From assembly GCF_903914075.1 (NCBI RefSeq), contig NZ_CAIWNQ010000004.1:348574-412573 (forward strand): a stretch of DNA of 64,000 bases, read 5' to 3'. The DNA is from Ruegeria sp. THAF57. Lineage in GTDB: Bacteria > Pseudomonadota > Alphaproteobacteria > Rhodobacterales > Rhodobacteraceae. The notes under the pieces were generated by a model. That model was given only the letters and a program-made list of their open reading frames with translations, did no database searches and was not told where the DNA came from. Shown here piece after piece: positions 19,602-28,026 of this stretch (the first letter of the stretch is position 1; each line of letters starts with the position of its first letter). Both the position numbers and the translations under genes were made by a program.

Positions 19602-19745
19602 ATGACCAATCAAATCGCAATCTGGCTGGGTCTTTTGCTTCTGGGCGGCGCTTTTCTGGACTTTGCCTTGTTTGGACCCGAGCATTTCGTGTTCCTCGGC
19701 AAGAAATTCTATGCCTTTCTGGACTGGGTCGCCTTCTGGCGATGA
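19602..19745 (+). CDS. 47-residue membrane protein between the two gap genes
   Basis: ATG at 19602, TGA at 19743-19745. The protein begins MTNQIAIWLGLLLLGGAFLD and ends FLDWVAFWR: one strong hydrophobic helix (residues 5-26), a central FGPEHFVFLGKKF loop, and an aromatic C-terminus. It lies just after the gap1 terminator and 82 bases before the gap2 start. A GGGG stretch about 6 bases before the ATG is a modest ribosome site. Codon use matches the neighbours, and I recall similar small proteins next to gap genes in relatives. Function unknown. Confidence 0.65.
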   Translation: MTNQIAIWLGLLLLGGAFLDFALFGPEHFVFLGKKFYAFLDWVAFWR

Positions 19746-19757
19746 CAGAGGTTTTGC

Positions 19758-19794
19758 TTGACTTTTTTGTCGTTCTGGCGTTGTTAGCGCTAAC
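19758..19794 (+). promoter_or_regulatory. gap2 promoter overlapped by a perfect operator palindrome
   Basis: A -35 TTGACT (19758-19763), a 17-base spacer and a -10 TTGTTA (19781-19786). The perfect 12-base palindrome GTTAGCGCTAAC covers 19783-19794, so a bound protein would block the -10 and start region. TTAnCGnTAA is a LacI-family type half-site pattern. In Rhodobacter the LacI-type regulator CceR controls central carbon genes; linking it to this site is inference. Confidence 0.6.
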
Positions 19795-19827
19795 TCGAAC
19801 ATGGCCGATACACGGACGGAGCAAACC

Positions 19828-20832
19828 ATGACACTCAAACTGGCAATTAATGGATTTGGACGCATCGGACGCAACGTGCTGCGGGCTGTTATGGAAAATG
19901 GCCGGACCGATGTTGAAATCGTCGCCATCAACGATCTGGCAAAGCCGGAAATGAATGCGCATCTGTTCGAGTTTGACAGCGTCCATGGCCGCTATTCCAA
20001 ACCCGTAACCCTGTCGGATGCCGGTATGGATGTCGGTGCAGGCCCTATCCGACTGACCAGCGAGCGGGACCCTGAGACTCTGGACTGGTCTGATGTGGAC
20101 GTCGTTCTGGAATGCACTGGCGTGTTCCGCACGCGCGAAGCAGCCGCCCGCCATCTGGAGAACGGGTCGAAAAAGGTTCTGATCTCGGCCCCGGCACGTG
20201 GGGACGGCGGCGTTAAAACCATCGTATTCGGGGTCAACGACCACGAACTGACTGCGCAGGACACCATCGTTTCAAACGCCTCGTGCACCACGAACTGCCT
20301 GTCGCCGGTGGCTGCCGCACTGGATGCGGGCCTTGGTATTGTCCATGGCAACATGACGACGGTTCACGCCTATACCGCCAGTCAGCCGGTCCACGATTCC
20401 GCAGGCAAGGATCCATATCTATCCCGCGCAGCGGCTCTGTCGATGATCCCGACGACAACCGGCGCTGCATCCGCGGTTGGTCTTGTACTGCCGCAGTTGC
20501 AAGGCAAACTGACCGGTCAAGCCATCCGTGTGCCGACGCCGAATGTCTCGGTCGTTGATCTGGTGGCCGAGGTTTCGCGCGCGACCACGGAAGACGAGGT
20601 CAACGCCTTGTTTGTCGAAGCGGCGGCTAAAATCCCAGGCGTATTGGCTGCCGAACAACGCCCGCTTATCTCGGTCGATTTCAACCACGATTCCCACAGC
20701 TCAACCGTGTCCCTGCCCGAGACAAAGGTCACCGACGGTACTCTGGTCAGGGTGTTGGCCTGGTATGACAATGAATGGGGATTCTCGAACCGGATGCTGG
20801 ATACGGCAGCGGCGATGGGTGCGTTATCCTAA
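19828..20832 (+). CDS. gap: type I glyceraldehyde-3-phosphate dehydrogenase, paralogue 2
   Basis: 334 residues from the ATG at 19828 (GGAG upstream). NGFGRIGRNV at 8-17, catalytic Cys153 in SCTTNC, and WYDNEWGFSNRM near the end. Unlike paralogue 1 it keeps Asp at position 36 (INDLAKP), the hallmark of NAD preference, but its substrate-loop segment (VHDSAGKDPYLSR) also departs from the classic sequence. The two copies are clearly not a recent duplication. Its last 9 bases overlap the convergent coaD. Confidence 0.93.
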   Translation: MTLKLAINGFGRIGRNVLRAVMENGRTDVEIVAINDLAKPEMNAHLFEFDSVHGRYSKPVTLSDAGMDVGAGPIRLTSERDPETLDWSDVDVVLECTGVFRTREAAARHLENGSKKVLISAPARGDGGVKTIVFGVNDHELTAQDTIVSNASCTTNCLSPVAAALDAGLGIVHGNMTTVHAYTASQPVHDSAGKDPYLSRAAALSMIPTTTGAASAVGLVLPQLQGKLTGQAIRVPTPNVSVVDLVAEVSRATTEDEVNALFVEAAAKIPGVLAAEQRPLISVDFNHDSHSSTVSLPETKVTDGTLVRVLAWYDNEWGFSNRMLDTAAAMGALS

Positions 20833-21315
20833 GCGCGCTTTCAATGCTGTATTAACGCGGGGCGTGACGAATTTCGATACGTCCCCGTCCAGCCGGGCGA
20901 TTTCTTTAACCAGTTTCGACGCGATCGCCTGGTGACGTGCTTCGGCCATCAGGAAAACAGTTTCCACTGAATTGTCCAACGCGCGATTCATGCCAACCAT
21001 TTGAAATTCATACTCAAAGTCGGCAACAGCGCGCAAACCGCGCACGATAATCTGCGCGCCCACATCGCGGGCGCAATCGATCAAAAGGTTTTCAAAGGGA
21101 TGGGCGATGATTTCGGTACCCGTCTGCTCTGTCAGATGCGCGCATTCCGCCTCGATCATGGCGACGCGTTCTTCTAGACTGAACAAGGGGCCTTTGTCCC
21201 GATTGATTGCAACGCCAATCACCAGCTTATCGACAAGCGCGGAAGCGCGGCGAATGATGTCGATATGACCCAAAGTGATCGGATCAAAAGTTCCGGGATA
21301 CAATCCAACCCTCAT
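20824..21315 (-). CDS. coaD: pantetheine-phosphate adenylyltransferase
   Basis: Adenylates 4'-phosphopantetheine to dephospho-CoA. 163 residues from the ATG at 21315, which has a good AGGAGG seven bases upstream; the longer in-frame start at 21375 has none. The nucleotidyltransferase motif TLGH is at 14-17 in GLYPGTFDPITLGHIDI, and the C-terminal half has RGLRAVADFEYEFQMVGMNR. Length and motifs are standard. Confidence 0.96.
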   Translation of the reverse strand: MRVGLYPGTFDPITLGHIDIIRRASALVDKLVIGVAINRDKGPLFSLEERVAMIEAECAHLTEQTGTEIIAHPFENLLIDCARDVGAQIIVRGLRAVADFEYEFQMVGMNRALDNSVETVFLMAEARHQAIASKLVKEIARLDGDVSKFVTPRVNTALKARLG

Positions 21316-21399
21316 CGCGGCCTCCTGCGCAACAAAATTTCTGCGCAAGCAAACATAACTCTGCCGCAGGTGCAATAGGAAGTAAGGTTTGAGGGGTGA

Positions 21400-21837
21400 T
21401 TAATGACCCATGATCATCGTTTCCAGCGCTTCCTTTTCCATTGCCAGTTCTGACAATTGCGCTTTGACGACATCGCCCAGAGTGACAATTCCAATCAACT
21501 GTCCATCTTCTACAACCGGCATGTGGCGAAAGCGGCCGGTGGTCATGCGTTGAAGAACATCTTGCACACTGTCCTGCCGCGTTGCGGTTTCCAGATCGCT
21601 TGTCATATAGGCGCTGACGGACCGATTCAGACAACCACTGCCACTTGCGGCCAATTCCCGTACAATGTCACGTTCCGAAAGGATACCGGATGCTGTTTCC
21701 CCACCATCCACAGACACCACGACCGTACCGATCCGTTTTTCCGCCAGTATTTTCGAAGCCTCGGACACGGTAATTTCAGGGGTGACAGTAACGACCCCCT
21801 CGGTGGCCTTGGATTTCAGAATGGTCTGTACAAGCAT
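21400..21837 (-). CDS. CBS-domain-pair protein
   Basis: 145 residues made of two CBS motifs (about 10-70 and 78-137), including LAEKRIGTVVVSVDGGETASGILSERDIVREL and FRHMPVVEDGQLIGIVTLGDVVK. Stand-alone CBS pairs usually sense adenine nucleotides or SAM and act through a partner that is not evident here. GGAGG lies 8 bases before the start. Monocistronic between coaD and a LysR gene. Confidence 0.88.
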   Translation of the reverse strand: MLVQTILKSKATEGVVTVTPEITVSEASKILAEKRIGTVVVSVDGGETASGILSERDIVRELAASGSGCLNRSVSAYMTSDLETATRQDSVQDVLQRMTTGRFRHMPVVEDGQLIGIVTLGDVVKAQLSELAMEKEALETMIMGH

Positions 21838-21897
21838 ATAGATAACCTCCGAAATAACTTCCTGTTTTACAAAGCGTTGCCGGAATGTCTAAACCTG

Positions 21898-22800
21898 TCA
21901 AGGTGAAGCTTCGGCCTCAAGCCGCTCAACCTCTTCGCGAATACCAAGCGTCAGGGCCTGCGCAAAACGGTTCAATCGTTCATTTCGTTGGTCCCCCTGA
22001 TGGCGGACAAGGTGAAAACTTCGGGTCAGACTTACCTGATCCGTCAGTATTTTCTGCAAACATGAATGGAACGGCAGGGTAAAGTCATGCGCCATGCAAA
22101 TACCTGAACCCAGCGAGACTTGCCTCAGTTGAACCGAAACCGAATTCGATGCAAGCGCGACACGGTCAACACCGATATCGACCAGATAATCCAGTTCGCG
22201 ATCAAAGATCATGTCCGGGATGTAACCGATCAGCCTGTGCCCCCTCAAAGCCTCGACCGAGTTGATTGTGGCGTGAGCGTGCAGGTAATCCTGCGTTGCA
22301 ACCAGATGTAACCTATAATCCGTGATCTTCTGAACCAGCAACTTCCCCGCTGTCGGCACGCTTACCGTCACCGCCATATCCGCTTCGCGGCGAGACAGGT
22401 TTATGACGCGCGGCAAGGCCAGGATTTGAATATCCAGTTCAGGATTGGCTTCGCAGATCTTTGCGCAAACCTGCGGCAAAAGATAATTGGCGCATCCATC
22501 AGGTGCCCCGATACGAATCTGGCCGCTCATTGTCTTGGACGATCCAGCCAACGCCCCAGACGCGGCGCGCATGGCTTCTTCTGCCCTCAGCCCGTATTCC
22601 AGAAGGCGCTCACCGGCGGTGGTCAGCAAATATCCCCGCGGGGACTTTGAAAAAAGCGGTGTGTCCAGTGACATTTCAAGCCGCCCGATCCTGCGCCCGA
22701 CCGTGGCGGGATCAATTTTGAGCAAACGTCCAGCCGCCGACAGACTTTCCTCGCGGGCAACCGCAAGAAATACACGCATATCATCCCAGTTTGGCGTCAC
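21898..22800 (-). CDS. LysR-family transcriptional regulator, divergent from mmsA
   Basis: 300 residues. The N-terminal helix-turn-helix has EESLSAAGRLLKIDPATVGRRIGRLE, and an effector-binding domain follows. The start lies 104 bases from the mmsA start on the opposite strand, and a T-N11-A palindrome sits close to the LysR start between them. It probably responds to a valine-pathway intermediate or a related acid and controls mmsA; that role is inferred from position only. Confidence 0.88.
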   Translation of the reverse strand: MTPNWDDMRVFLAVAREESLSAAGRLLKIDPATVGRRIGRLEMSLDTPLFSKSPRGYLLTTAGERLLEYGLRAEEAMRAASGALAGSSKTMSGQIRIGAPDGCANYLLPQVCAKICEANPELDIQILALPRVINLSRREADMAVTVSVPTAGKLLVQKITDYRLHLVATQDYLHAHATINSVEALRGHRLIGYIPDMIFDRELDYLVDIGVDRVALASNSVSVQLRQVSLGSGICMAHDFTLPFHSCLQKILTDQVSLTRSFHLVRHQGDQRNERLNRFAQALTLGIREEVERLEAEASP

Positions 22801-22811
22801 GTTTTACCCCA

Positions 22812-22825
22812 TTGCATTTTTGCAA
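22812..22825. promoter_or_regulatory. LysR-type box between the regulator and mmsA
   Basis: TTGCA-TTTT-TGCAA is a perfect inverted repeat satisfying T-N11-A (T22813 to A22825), 11 bases upstream of the LysR start codon and 80 bases before the mmsA start. Confidence 0.5.
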
Positions 22826-22904
22826 AGCACCTTTGGGAGATTGCCTCTGTTCACGCGATTTATGCAAGCCTATTCTGCCCGCAAATCTATCGGAGGAAAT
22901 GGCA

Positions 22905-24404
22905 ATGTCCGAACTGTCCCACTTTATCAACGGCGAGAATGTCGCTGGCACGTCTGGTCGCTTTGACGATGTATTTAATCCGGCAACAGGCGAAGTTCAG
23001 TACAAATGCCCGATGGCAAGCGCTGCTGAAACCAACGCTGCGATCGAAAGCGCGGCGGCGGCGCAACCTGCTTGGGGCGCGACAAACCCTCAGAAACGCG
23101 CGCGCGTTATGATGGCAATGGTTCACCTGATGAACCGCGACATGGATAAGCTGGCCGAGGCGCTCAGCCGTGAACACGGTAAAACCATCCCGGACGCCAA
23201 GGGTGACCTTCAACGCGGACTGGAAGTGATTGAATACTGCATCGGCGCGCCTCAGATGTTGAAGGGTGAGTTCACGGACAGCGCGGGTCCTGGCATCGAC
23301 ATGTATTCGATGCGTCAGCCGTTAGGTGTTGTGGCCTCGATCATGCCGTTCAACTTCCCTGCAATGATGCCCCTGTGGCATGTAGGCCCTGCGTTGGCCT
23401 GCGGCAACGCGGTCGTTCTGAAACCGTCCGAGCGTGACCCCTCGGTCCCGTTGATGTTGGCCGAACTGTTCATCGAGGCTGGTCTGCCCAAAGGCGTATT
23501 TCAGGTCGTGAATGGCGATAAAGAGGCCGTCGATACCCTGCTAGACAGCGAAATTATTCAGGGCGTGTCCTTCGTCGGCTCGACCCCGATTGCGCAGTAC
23601 ATCTATTCCCGCGCTACGGCGAACGGCAAACGAGCGCAGTGTTTTGGCGGCGCCAAGAACCACATGATCGTGATGCCGGATGCAGACATGGATCAGGCCG
23701 CCGATGCGCTGGTCGGTGCGGGTTTCGGCGCAGCAGGCGAACGCTGCATGGCGATTTCGGTTGCGGTTCCCGTAGGGGAAGAAGCGGCAGACGCGTTGAT
23801 CGAAAAGCTGATCCCGCGCATCGAAAAACTTAAAGTTGGCCCCTATACTGCGGGTGATGACGTGGACATGGGCCCCGTTGTTACAGCCGCCGCGAAAGAA
23901 CGCATTTTGGGCCTGATCAACTCGGGCGTGGAACAGGGTGCAAAACTGGTCGTCGATAATCGCGATTTCAGCCTGCAAGGCTATGAGGACGGTTTCTTTG
24001 TCGGCCCTCACCTGTTCGACCACGTGACGCCTGAGATGGATATCTACAAGCAAGAGATCTTTGGTCCTGTCCTGTCCACCGTCCGTGCCGGTTCTTATGA
24101 GGAAGCGCTGAAGCTGGCGATGGACCATGAATACGGCAACGGCACCGCGATCTTTACCCGTGATGGCGACACCGCGCGCGACTTTTCAAGCCGCGTGAAT
24201 ATCGGCATGGTCGGCGTCAATGTACCGATCCCTGTTCCACTGGCCTATCACACCTTTGGCGGCTGGAAGAAGTCCATGTTCGGTGACCTGAACCAGCACG
24301 GCCCTGACAGCTTTAAGTTCTATACCCGCACCAAGACCGTTACGGCCCGCTGGCCCTCGGGCATCAAGGAAGGTGGCGAGTTTAACTTTAAAGCCATGGA
24401 CTGA
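22905..24404 (+). CDS. mmsA: CoA-acylating methylmalonate-semialdehyde dehydrogenase
   Basis: Last step of the distal valine pathway (propionyl-CoA from methylmalonate semialdehyde), also used for malonate semialdehyde. 499 residues from the ATG at 22905, eight bases after GGAGG. Catalytic Cys281 lies in GAAGERCMAIS. The usual aldehyde-dehydrogenase general-base Glu is replaced by Asn252 in FGGAKNH, as expected for CoA-acylating members. The partner genes for the earlier steps are about 4 kb downstream (28.0-31.1 kb). Confidence 0.94.
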   Translation: MSELSHFINGENVAGTSGRFDDVFNPATGEVQYKCPMASAAETNAAIESAAAAQPAWGATNPQKRARVMMAMVHLMNRDMDKLAEALSREHGKTIPDAKGDLQRGLEVIEYCIGAPQMLKGEFTDSAGPGIDMYSMRQPLGVVASIMPFNFPAMMPLWHVGPALACGNAVVLKPSERDPSVPLMLAELFIEAGLPKGVFQVVNGDKEAVDTLLDSEIIQGVSFVGSTPIAQYIYSRATANGKRAQCFGGAKNHMIVMPDADMDQAADALVGAGFGAAGERCMAISVAVPVGEEAADALIEKLIPRIEKLKVGPYTAGDDVDMGPVVTAAAKERILGLINSGVEQGAKLVVDNRDFSLQGYEDGFFVGPHLFDHVTPEMDIYKQEIFGPVLSTVRAGSYEEALKLAMDHEYGNGTAIFTRDGDTARDFSSRVNIGMVGVNVPIPVPLAYHTFGGWKKSMFGDLNQHGPDSFKFYTRTKTVTARWPSGIKEGGEFNFKAMD

Positions 24405-24430
24405 TTAAAAACGTCCCCCATGAACACCAA

Positions 24431-24457
24431 ACCCGGCCTACGATGGCCGGGTTTTTT
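24431..24457 (+). terminator. intrinsic terminator after mmsA
   Basis: ACCCGGCC-TACGAT-GGCCGGGT followed by TTTTT. Confidence 0.9.
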
Positions 24458-24590
24458 CGGCAAAGCTCTGCCGAAATCCAAGTTTTTGGCGAACTCACGA
24501 TAAGTTCAAACTGACACCACTGGCAAATCCATGCCGTCAGCAATATTTTACTTCAAATTTGTTCGAGCAGTCCCTGAACCGGAGGCAACA

Positions 24591-25190
24591 TTGTCAAACC
24601 CCCGTATGACCCGCCGCACAGCTTTGTTGGGTGCAGCGTCCTTGCTGGCAACACCTGCTTTGGTGCGCGCGCAAAGCACGGATGCATTCCCACAAACAGA
24701 AGAGGCGATCAGCACACAATTGCCTGTACGCCGCAATGTATCCTCGTTCTCTCAACAGAACTGGCAGGATCACTTTGACCAATTGGGGGTTGGGTGTCTG
24801 CTGGCCGATATTACCAGCCGCGCGGTCCATTACTGGGGCCCGGATGGAACCTATAAACTGTACCCAAGTTCCGTTCCCATGAGCGAAGAACTGACCAAGC
24901 GTGGATATACCGAAGTGGTACGCAAGCGGGAAAACCCAAGTTGGACACCAACCGCATCCATGCGCGAACGCGATCCCTCGTTGCCCGTTAGAATGGAAGG
25001 CGGAGACCCCGGTAATCCGTTGGGTACACGCGCTATGTATCTGGGGTGGCCGGCGTATCTGGTTCACGGAACGCACGACACGCGTAAGATCGGACGCCAA
25101 AGCTCGTCTGGGTGTATCGGTCTCTATAACCAGCATGTTGAGGAATTGTATCCTCTGGTCAAAGTCGGAACCCAAGTTCGACTGATCTGA
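24591..25190 (+). CDS. L,D-transpeptidase (YkuD fold), exported
   Basis: Forms 3-3 peptidoglycan cross-links or attaches proteins in the periplasm. I chose the TTG at 24591 because GGAGG is six bases upstream; the ATG at 24606 has no such site. The start carries a twin-arginine-like leader (MTRRTALLGAASLLATPALVRAQ). The catalytic region is LVHGTHDTRKIGRQSSSGCIGLYN near residues 155-180, with the active-site Cys. The residue after Cys-Ile is Gly, whereas the usual motif is SxGCIR. Length of about 199 residues is typical. Confidence 0.87.
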   Translation: MSNPRMTRRTALLGAASLLATPALVRAQSTDAFPQTEEAISTQLPVRRNVSSFSQQNWQDHFDQLGVGCLLADITSRAVHYWGPDGTYKLYPSSVPMSEELTKRGYTEVVRKRENPSWTPTASMRERDPSLPVRMEGGDPGNPLGTRAMYLGWPAYLVHGTHDTRKIGRQSSSGCIGLYNQHVEELYPLVKVGTQVRLI

Positions 25191-25194
25191 CAAC

Positions 25195-25227
25195 AAAGCC
25201 CCGGCCAGATGGACCGGGGCTTTTTTT
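25195..25227. terminator. bidirectional intrinsic terminator
   Basis: AAAGCCCCGG and CCGGGGCTTT arms with T runs on the plus side and an A/T tail on the other. It lies between convergent L,D-transpeptidase and fasciclin genes. Confidence 0.85.
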
Positions 25228-25241
25228 GAACTGATGGGTGA

Positions 25242-25718
25242 TTATTCAGGCAGGATCACTGCGTCCACAACATGAATGACGCCGTTGCTTGCTTCGATGT
25301 CGGCTTGCACGACTTCCGCACCATTCACTTTGACGCCGTTCTTGGCATTCACGCTCAGGCGATCACCCTGAACGGTCAGAACCTTGGCACGTTTCCCGGC
25401 AATATCACCCGACATCACCTTGGCCGGAACAACATGGTAAGTCAGAATCTCGACAAGTTGATCCTTGTTTTCAGGCAGCAACAAGGTTTCCACAGTGCCT
25501 TCGGGCAGAGCGGCAAAGGCTTCGTCGGTCGGCGCGAAAACCGTGTAAGGTCCGTTACCTTTCAGCGTATCGACGAGACCGGCAGCTTGAACGGCTGCGA
25601 CCAGCGTATTGAATGACCCAGCAGAAACTGCAGTGTCCACGATGTCAGCGGCCTGAGCCTTTACTGGCAGTGTCAGTGCGATTGCGGCGGCTGCGCCCAT
25701 GAAAGTGCGGCGGAACAT
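25242..25718 (-). CDS. secreted fasciclin-domain protein
   Basis: 158 residues with a signal peptide ([17 protein letters not shown] cleavage near 23) and one FAS1 domain. The domain includes the H1 motif [36 protein letters not shown], and the H2 motif [13 protein letters not shown] at the C-terminus. FAS1 proteins mediate cell-surface adhesion or matrix contacts, and the bacterial role is often unknown. Single-domain length is usual for Roseobacters. Confidence 0.92.
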   Translation of the reverse strand: MFRRTFMGAAAAIALTLPVKAQAADIVDTAVSAGSFNTLVAAVQAAGLVDTLKGNGPYTVFAPTDEAFAALPEGTVETLLLPENKDQLVEILTYHVVPAKVMSGDIAGKRAKVLTVQGDRLSVNAKNGVKVNGAEVVQADIEASNGVIHVVDAVILPE

Positions 25719-25789
25719 GGCTGTTAACTCCTCTCCAGCGTTGTATGGAAAGGGGTACGCGCCTTTGCGGAAGCCGGATCACAATGAGG

Positions 25790-26641
25790 TCAATTTTCTT
25801 TTATCTGCACCCAGATACTTTGCGCCCGACCGTCCTTTAGGAAAGACAGGGCTTCCACCGCATCCGGACGATCTTGTTGCAGGTAGTATCCCGGCCAAAG
25901 CATTGAAAAGGCGTCAGATTGCAACAGGGCGTGCAGCATATACTGTTCGCCCCAACCCGGACAATCATAGAAGAAACGCTTGGGATATTCGTAAGGCAGA
26001 AAAACATCGTGCACGTGGATGACGACGCCGGGTTTCAGGTTCGGAATGATCCGACAGAACAAATGCGCGACGTCATTACTCATGCGGACAACATGGCTGG
26101 AGTCGATGAACAAAACATCACCGGATTCAAGCTGATCGAATACCGATGGATCGACATCTTCCAGCCGTTTTTGCTCGAACTGATCCACCACATGCGCGAT
26201 ATCTGCACGCGGAAACGGGTCGATCGCCGTGATCTGCGTATCCAGCCCTGCGTCAATGATCGCCTGACGCGTAACACGTGTCGAATTCCCGCACCCGACT
26301 TCGATCACCCGCTTGGGCTGAAACCTTCGGATCATCAGATACAGAGCGTCTGCGTCGGGGCTGTCGTAATATCCGTTTCCGACGCGATACCCAGTCTGAT
26401 TGCGTGCGGGGTCTTTCAAAGCCTCCAGCGCGGCCGCGTGCTGACGGTATTCTTCGACCAATTGGGAAATGTCGAACGCCTCCATCCCGGGTGAAAGCGC
26501 ATAAGCCGGGCGGGTCAGCCCCCCTGCCCGTTCAAACGCTTCTAATCGGGCGCGTTCCTCGCGCTCGGTCACCTTGTCGATCAGCTTTACTCCAAACCGG
26601 TCAAGCACCGCGTTCAGCCGAAGGAATTTCCTAGGTTTCAA
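25790..26641 (-). CDS. class I SAM-dependent methyltransferase
   Basis: Probably a small-molecule or sugar methyltransferase. No good ATG exists near the N-terminus. The TTG at 26641 has GGAG seven bases upstream and yields MKPRKFLRLNAVLDRFG (283 residues). SAM motif I is VIEVGCGNSTRVTRQA, followed by ITAIDPFPRADI (acidic motif II) and VLFIDSSHV; a later segment HVHDVFLPYEYP looks like a metal-binding site of the Methyltransf_24 class. The substrate is unknown and there is no clear operon partner. Confidence 0.75.
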   Translation of the reverse strand: MKPRKFLRLNAVLDRFGVKLIDKVTEREERARLEAFERAGGLTRPAYALSPGMEAFDISQLVEEYRQHAAALEALKDPARNQTGYRVGNGYYDSPDADALYLMIRRFQPKRVIEVGCGNSTRVTRQAIIDAGLDTQITAIDPFPRADIAHVVDQFEQKRLEDVDPSVFDQLESGDVLFIDSSHVVRMSNDVAHLFCRIIPNLKPGVVIHVHDVFLPYEYPKRFFYDCPGWGEQYMLHALLQSDAFSMLWPGYYLQQDRPDAVEALSFLKDGRAQSIWVQIKEN

Positions 26642-26782
26642 TCGAAGACTCCGGGTTTGGATTTCATTTCCTCCCGTCCTTACATTTGGAGGCAGGCAGT
26701 CCGCAAGCGCCGCGCGGGTAAACACTTGGCAAAAATCCAAATTCCGTATTCACTGGTCCGATAATCAACCACGAGGGCCGCC

Positions 26783-27898
26783 ATGCAGCAGGAATTCACA
26801 CTGGGCATCGAGGAAGAGTATCTGCTGGTTGACCGCGACAGTCTTGAACTTGCCGAAGCGCCCGAAGCCCTGATGGAGGCGTGTCAGGCAGATTTCAAAG
26901 GGCAAGTCAGCCCGGAATTCCTGCAGTGTCAGATCGAGGTCGGCACCCGACCTCACACCACCATAAGCTCTGCCCGTGAAGACTTGAAGCGGCTGCGTAG
27001 CTGCGTTGCAAGTCGTGCCGCAGATTACAATCTGGCGCCGATTGCTGTGTCTTGTCATCCTTTTGCGGATTGGAAGAAACAGCATCACACACGAAAAGAT
27101 CGGTATGATGCCCTGCACCACGCGCTGGGCGGTGTGGCACGGCGTATGCTCATCTGTGGAATGCACGTACATGTTGGCGTAGAAGACCCGGCTTTGCGGG
27201 CTGACCTGATGCCTCAGTTGTCATACTTTCTGCCGCACCTTTTGGCCCTGTCCACCTCTTCGCCCTATTGGAACGGCGAGGATACCGGTCTGTCATCCTA
27301 TCGGCTGACCGTTTTCGATAACCTACCCCGTACGGGCCTGCCGCCAGTACTGGCAAGCTGGGCGGACTATGAACGGACGACCGGGATACTGGTGGAACTG
27401 GGGGTCATCGAGGACACCTCGAAAATCTGGTGGGATTTACGACCGTCCCATCGTTTTCCAACGCTCGAGACCCGGATAATGGACGTTCAGCCGCGCTTGG
27501 AACACGCCTTATCTCTGGCCGCGATGGTGCAAGCCCTGACGCGTATGCTGTGCCGATTAAAGGATCGTAACCTGCGGTGGCGTCAATACGACCGTTTTCT
27601 CATTGGAGAAAACCGATGGCGTGCGCAGCGTTACGGCGTTGGTGAGGGGATGATAGATTTTGGCGATCGCTCCATCAAACCGATGCCCGAACTCATGGGG
27701 GAGCTGATGGGATTGCTTGCCGAAGACGCAGAGGCCTTGGGGACCATGACGGAACTGGCCCGCCTTCAGCAAATCGCCCAGAACGGGACATCGGCCACCC
27801 GCCAACGCCGTGTTTACGCCGAATCTACAGCCCGGGACGAAGATCCCGGAAAAGCCGTCGTCAAACACCTGATCGAGGAATACCACGCGGATCTCTGA
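26783..27898 (+). CDS. carboxylate-amine ligase, YbdK/GCS2 family
   Basis: 371 residues of the glutamate-cysteine ligase 2 family. The start [13 protein letters not shown] (5-17) is diagnostic, with [11 protein letters not shown] near residue 130 and [15 protein letters not shown] near 237. YbdK-type enzymes have weak Glu-Cys ligase activity and the natural substrates are mostly unknown. Nothing nearby points to glutathione synthesis. It is monocistronic and divergent from the methyltransferase gene. Confidence 0.88.
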   Translation: MQQEFTLGIEEEYLLVDRDSLELAEAPEALMEACQADFKGQVSPEFLQCQIEVGTRPHTTISSAREDLKRLRSCVASRAADYNLAPIAVSCHPFADWKKQHHTRKDRYDALHHALGGVARRMLICGMHVHVGVEDPALRADLMPQLSYFLPHLLALSTSSPYWNGEDTGLSSYRLTVFDNLPRTGLPPVLASWADYERTTGILVELGVIEDTSKIWWDLRPSHRFPTLETRIMDVQPRLEHALSLAAMVQALTRMLCRLKDRNLRWRQYDRFLIGENRWRAQRYGVGEGMIDFGDRSIKPMPELMGELMGLLAEDAEALGTMTELARLQQIAQNGTSATRQRRVYAESTARDEDPGKAVVKHLIEEYHADL

Positions 27899-28026
27899 CT
27901 GGGAATTCGGTGGCTTAATCCCGAAACGCCGTTACCCCGCTGGGGAATTGCTGACCGTGAAAAATTTCTGTAAGAATTCGGAAATAAACACTTGTTCAAT
28001 TCATCCGACGGCGTGGGAGGCAAGCC

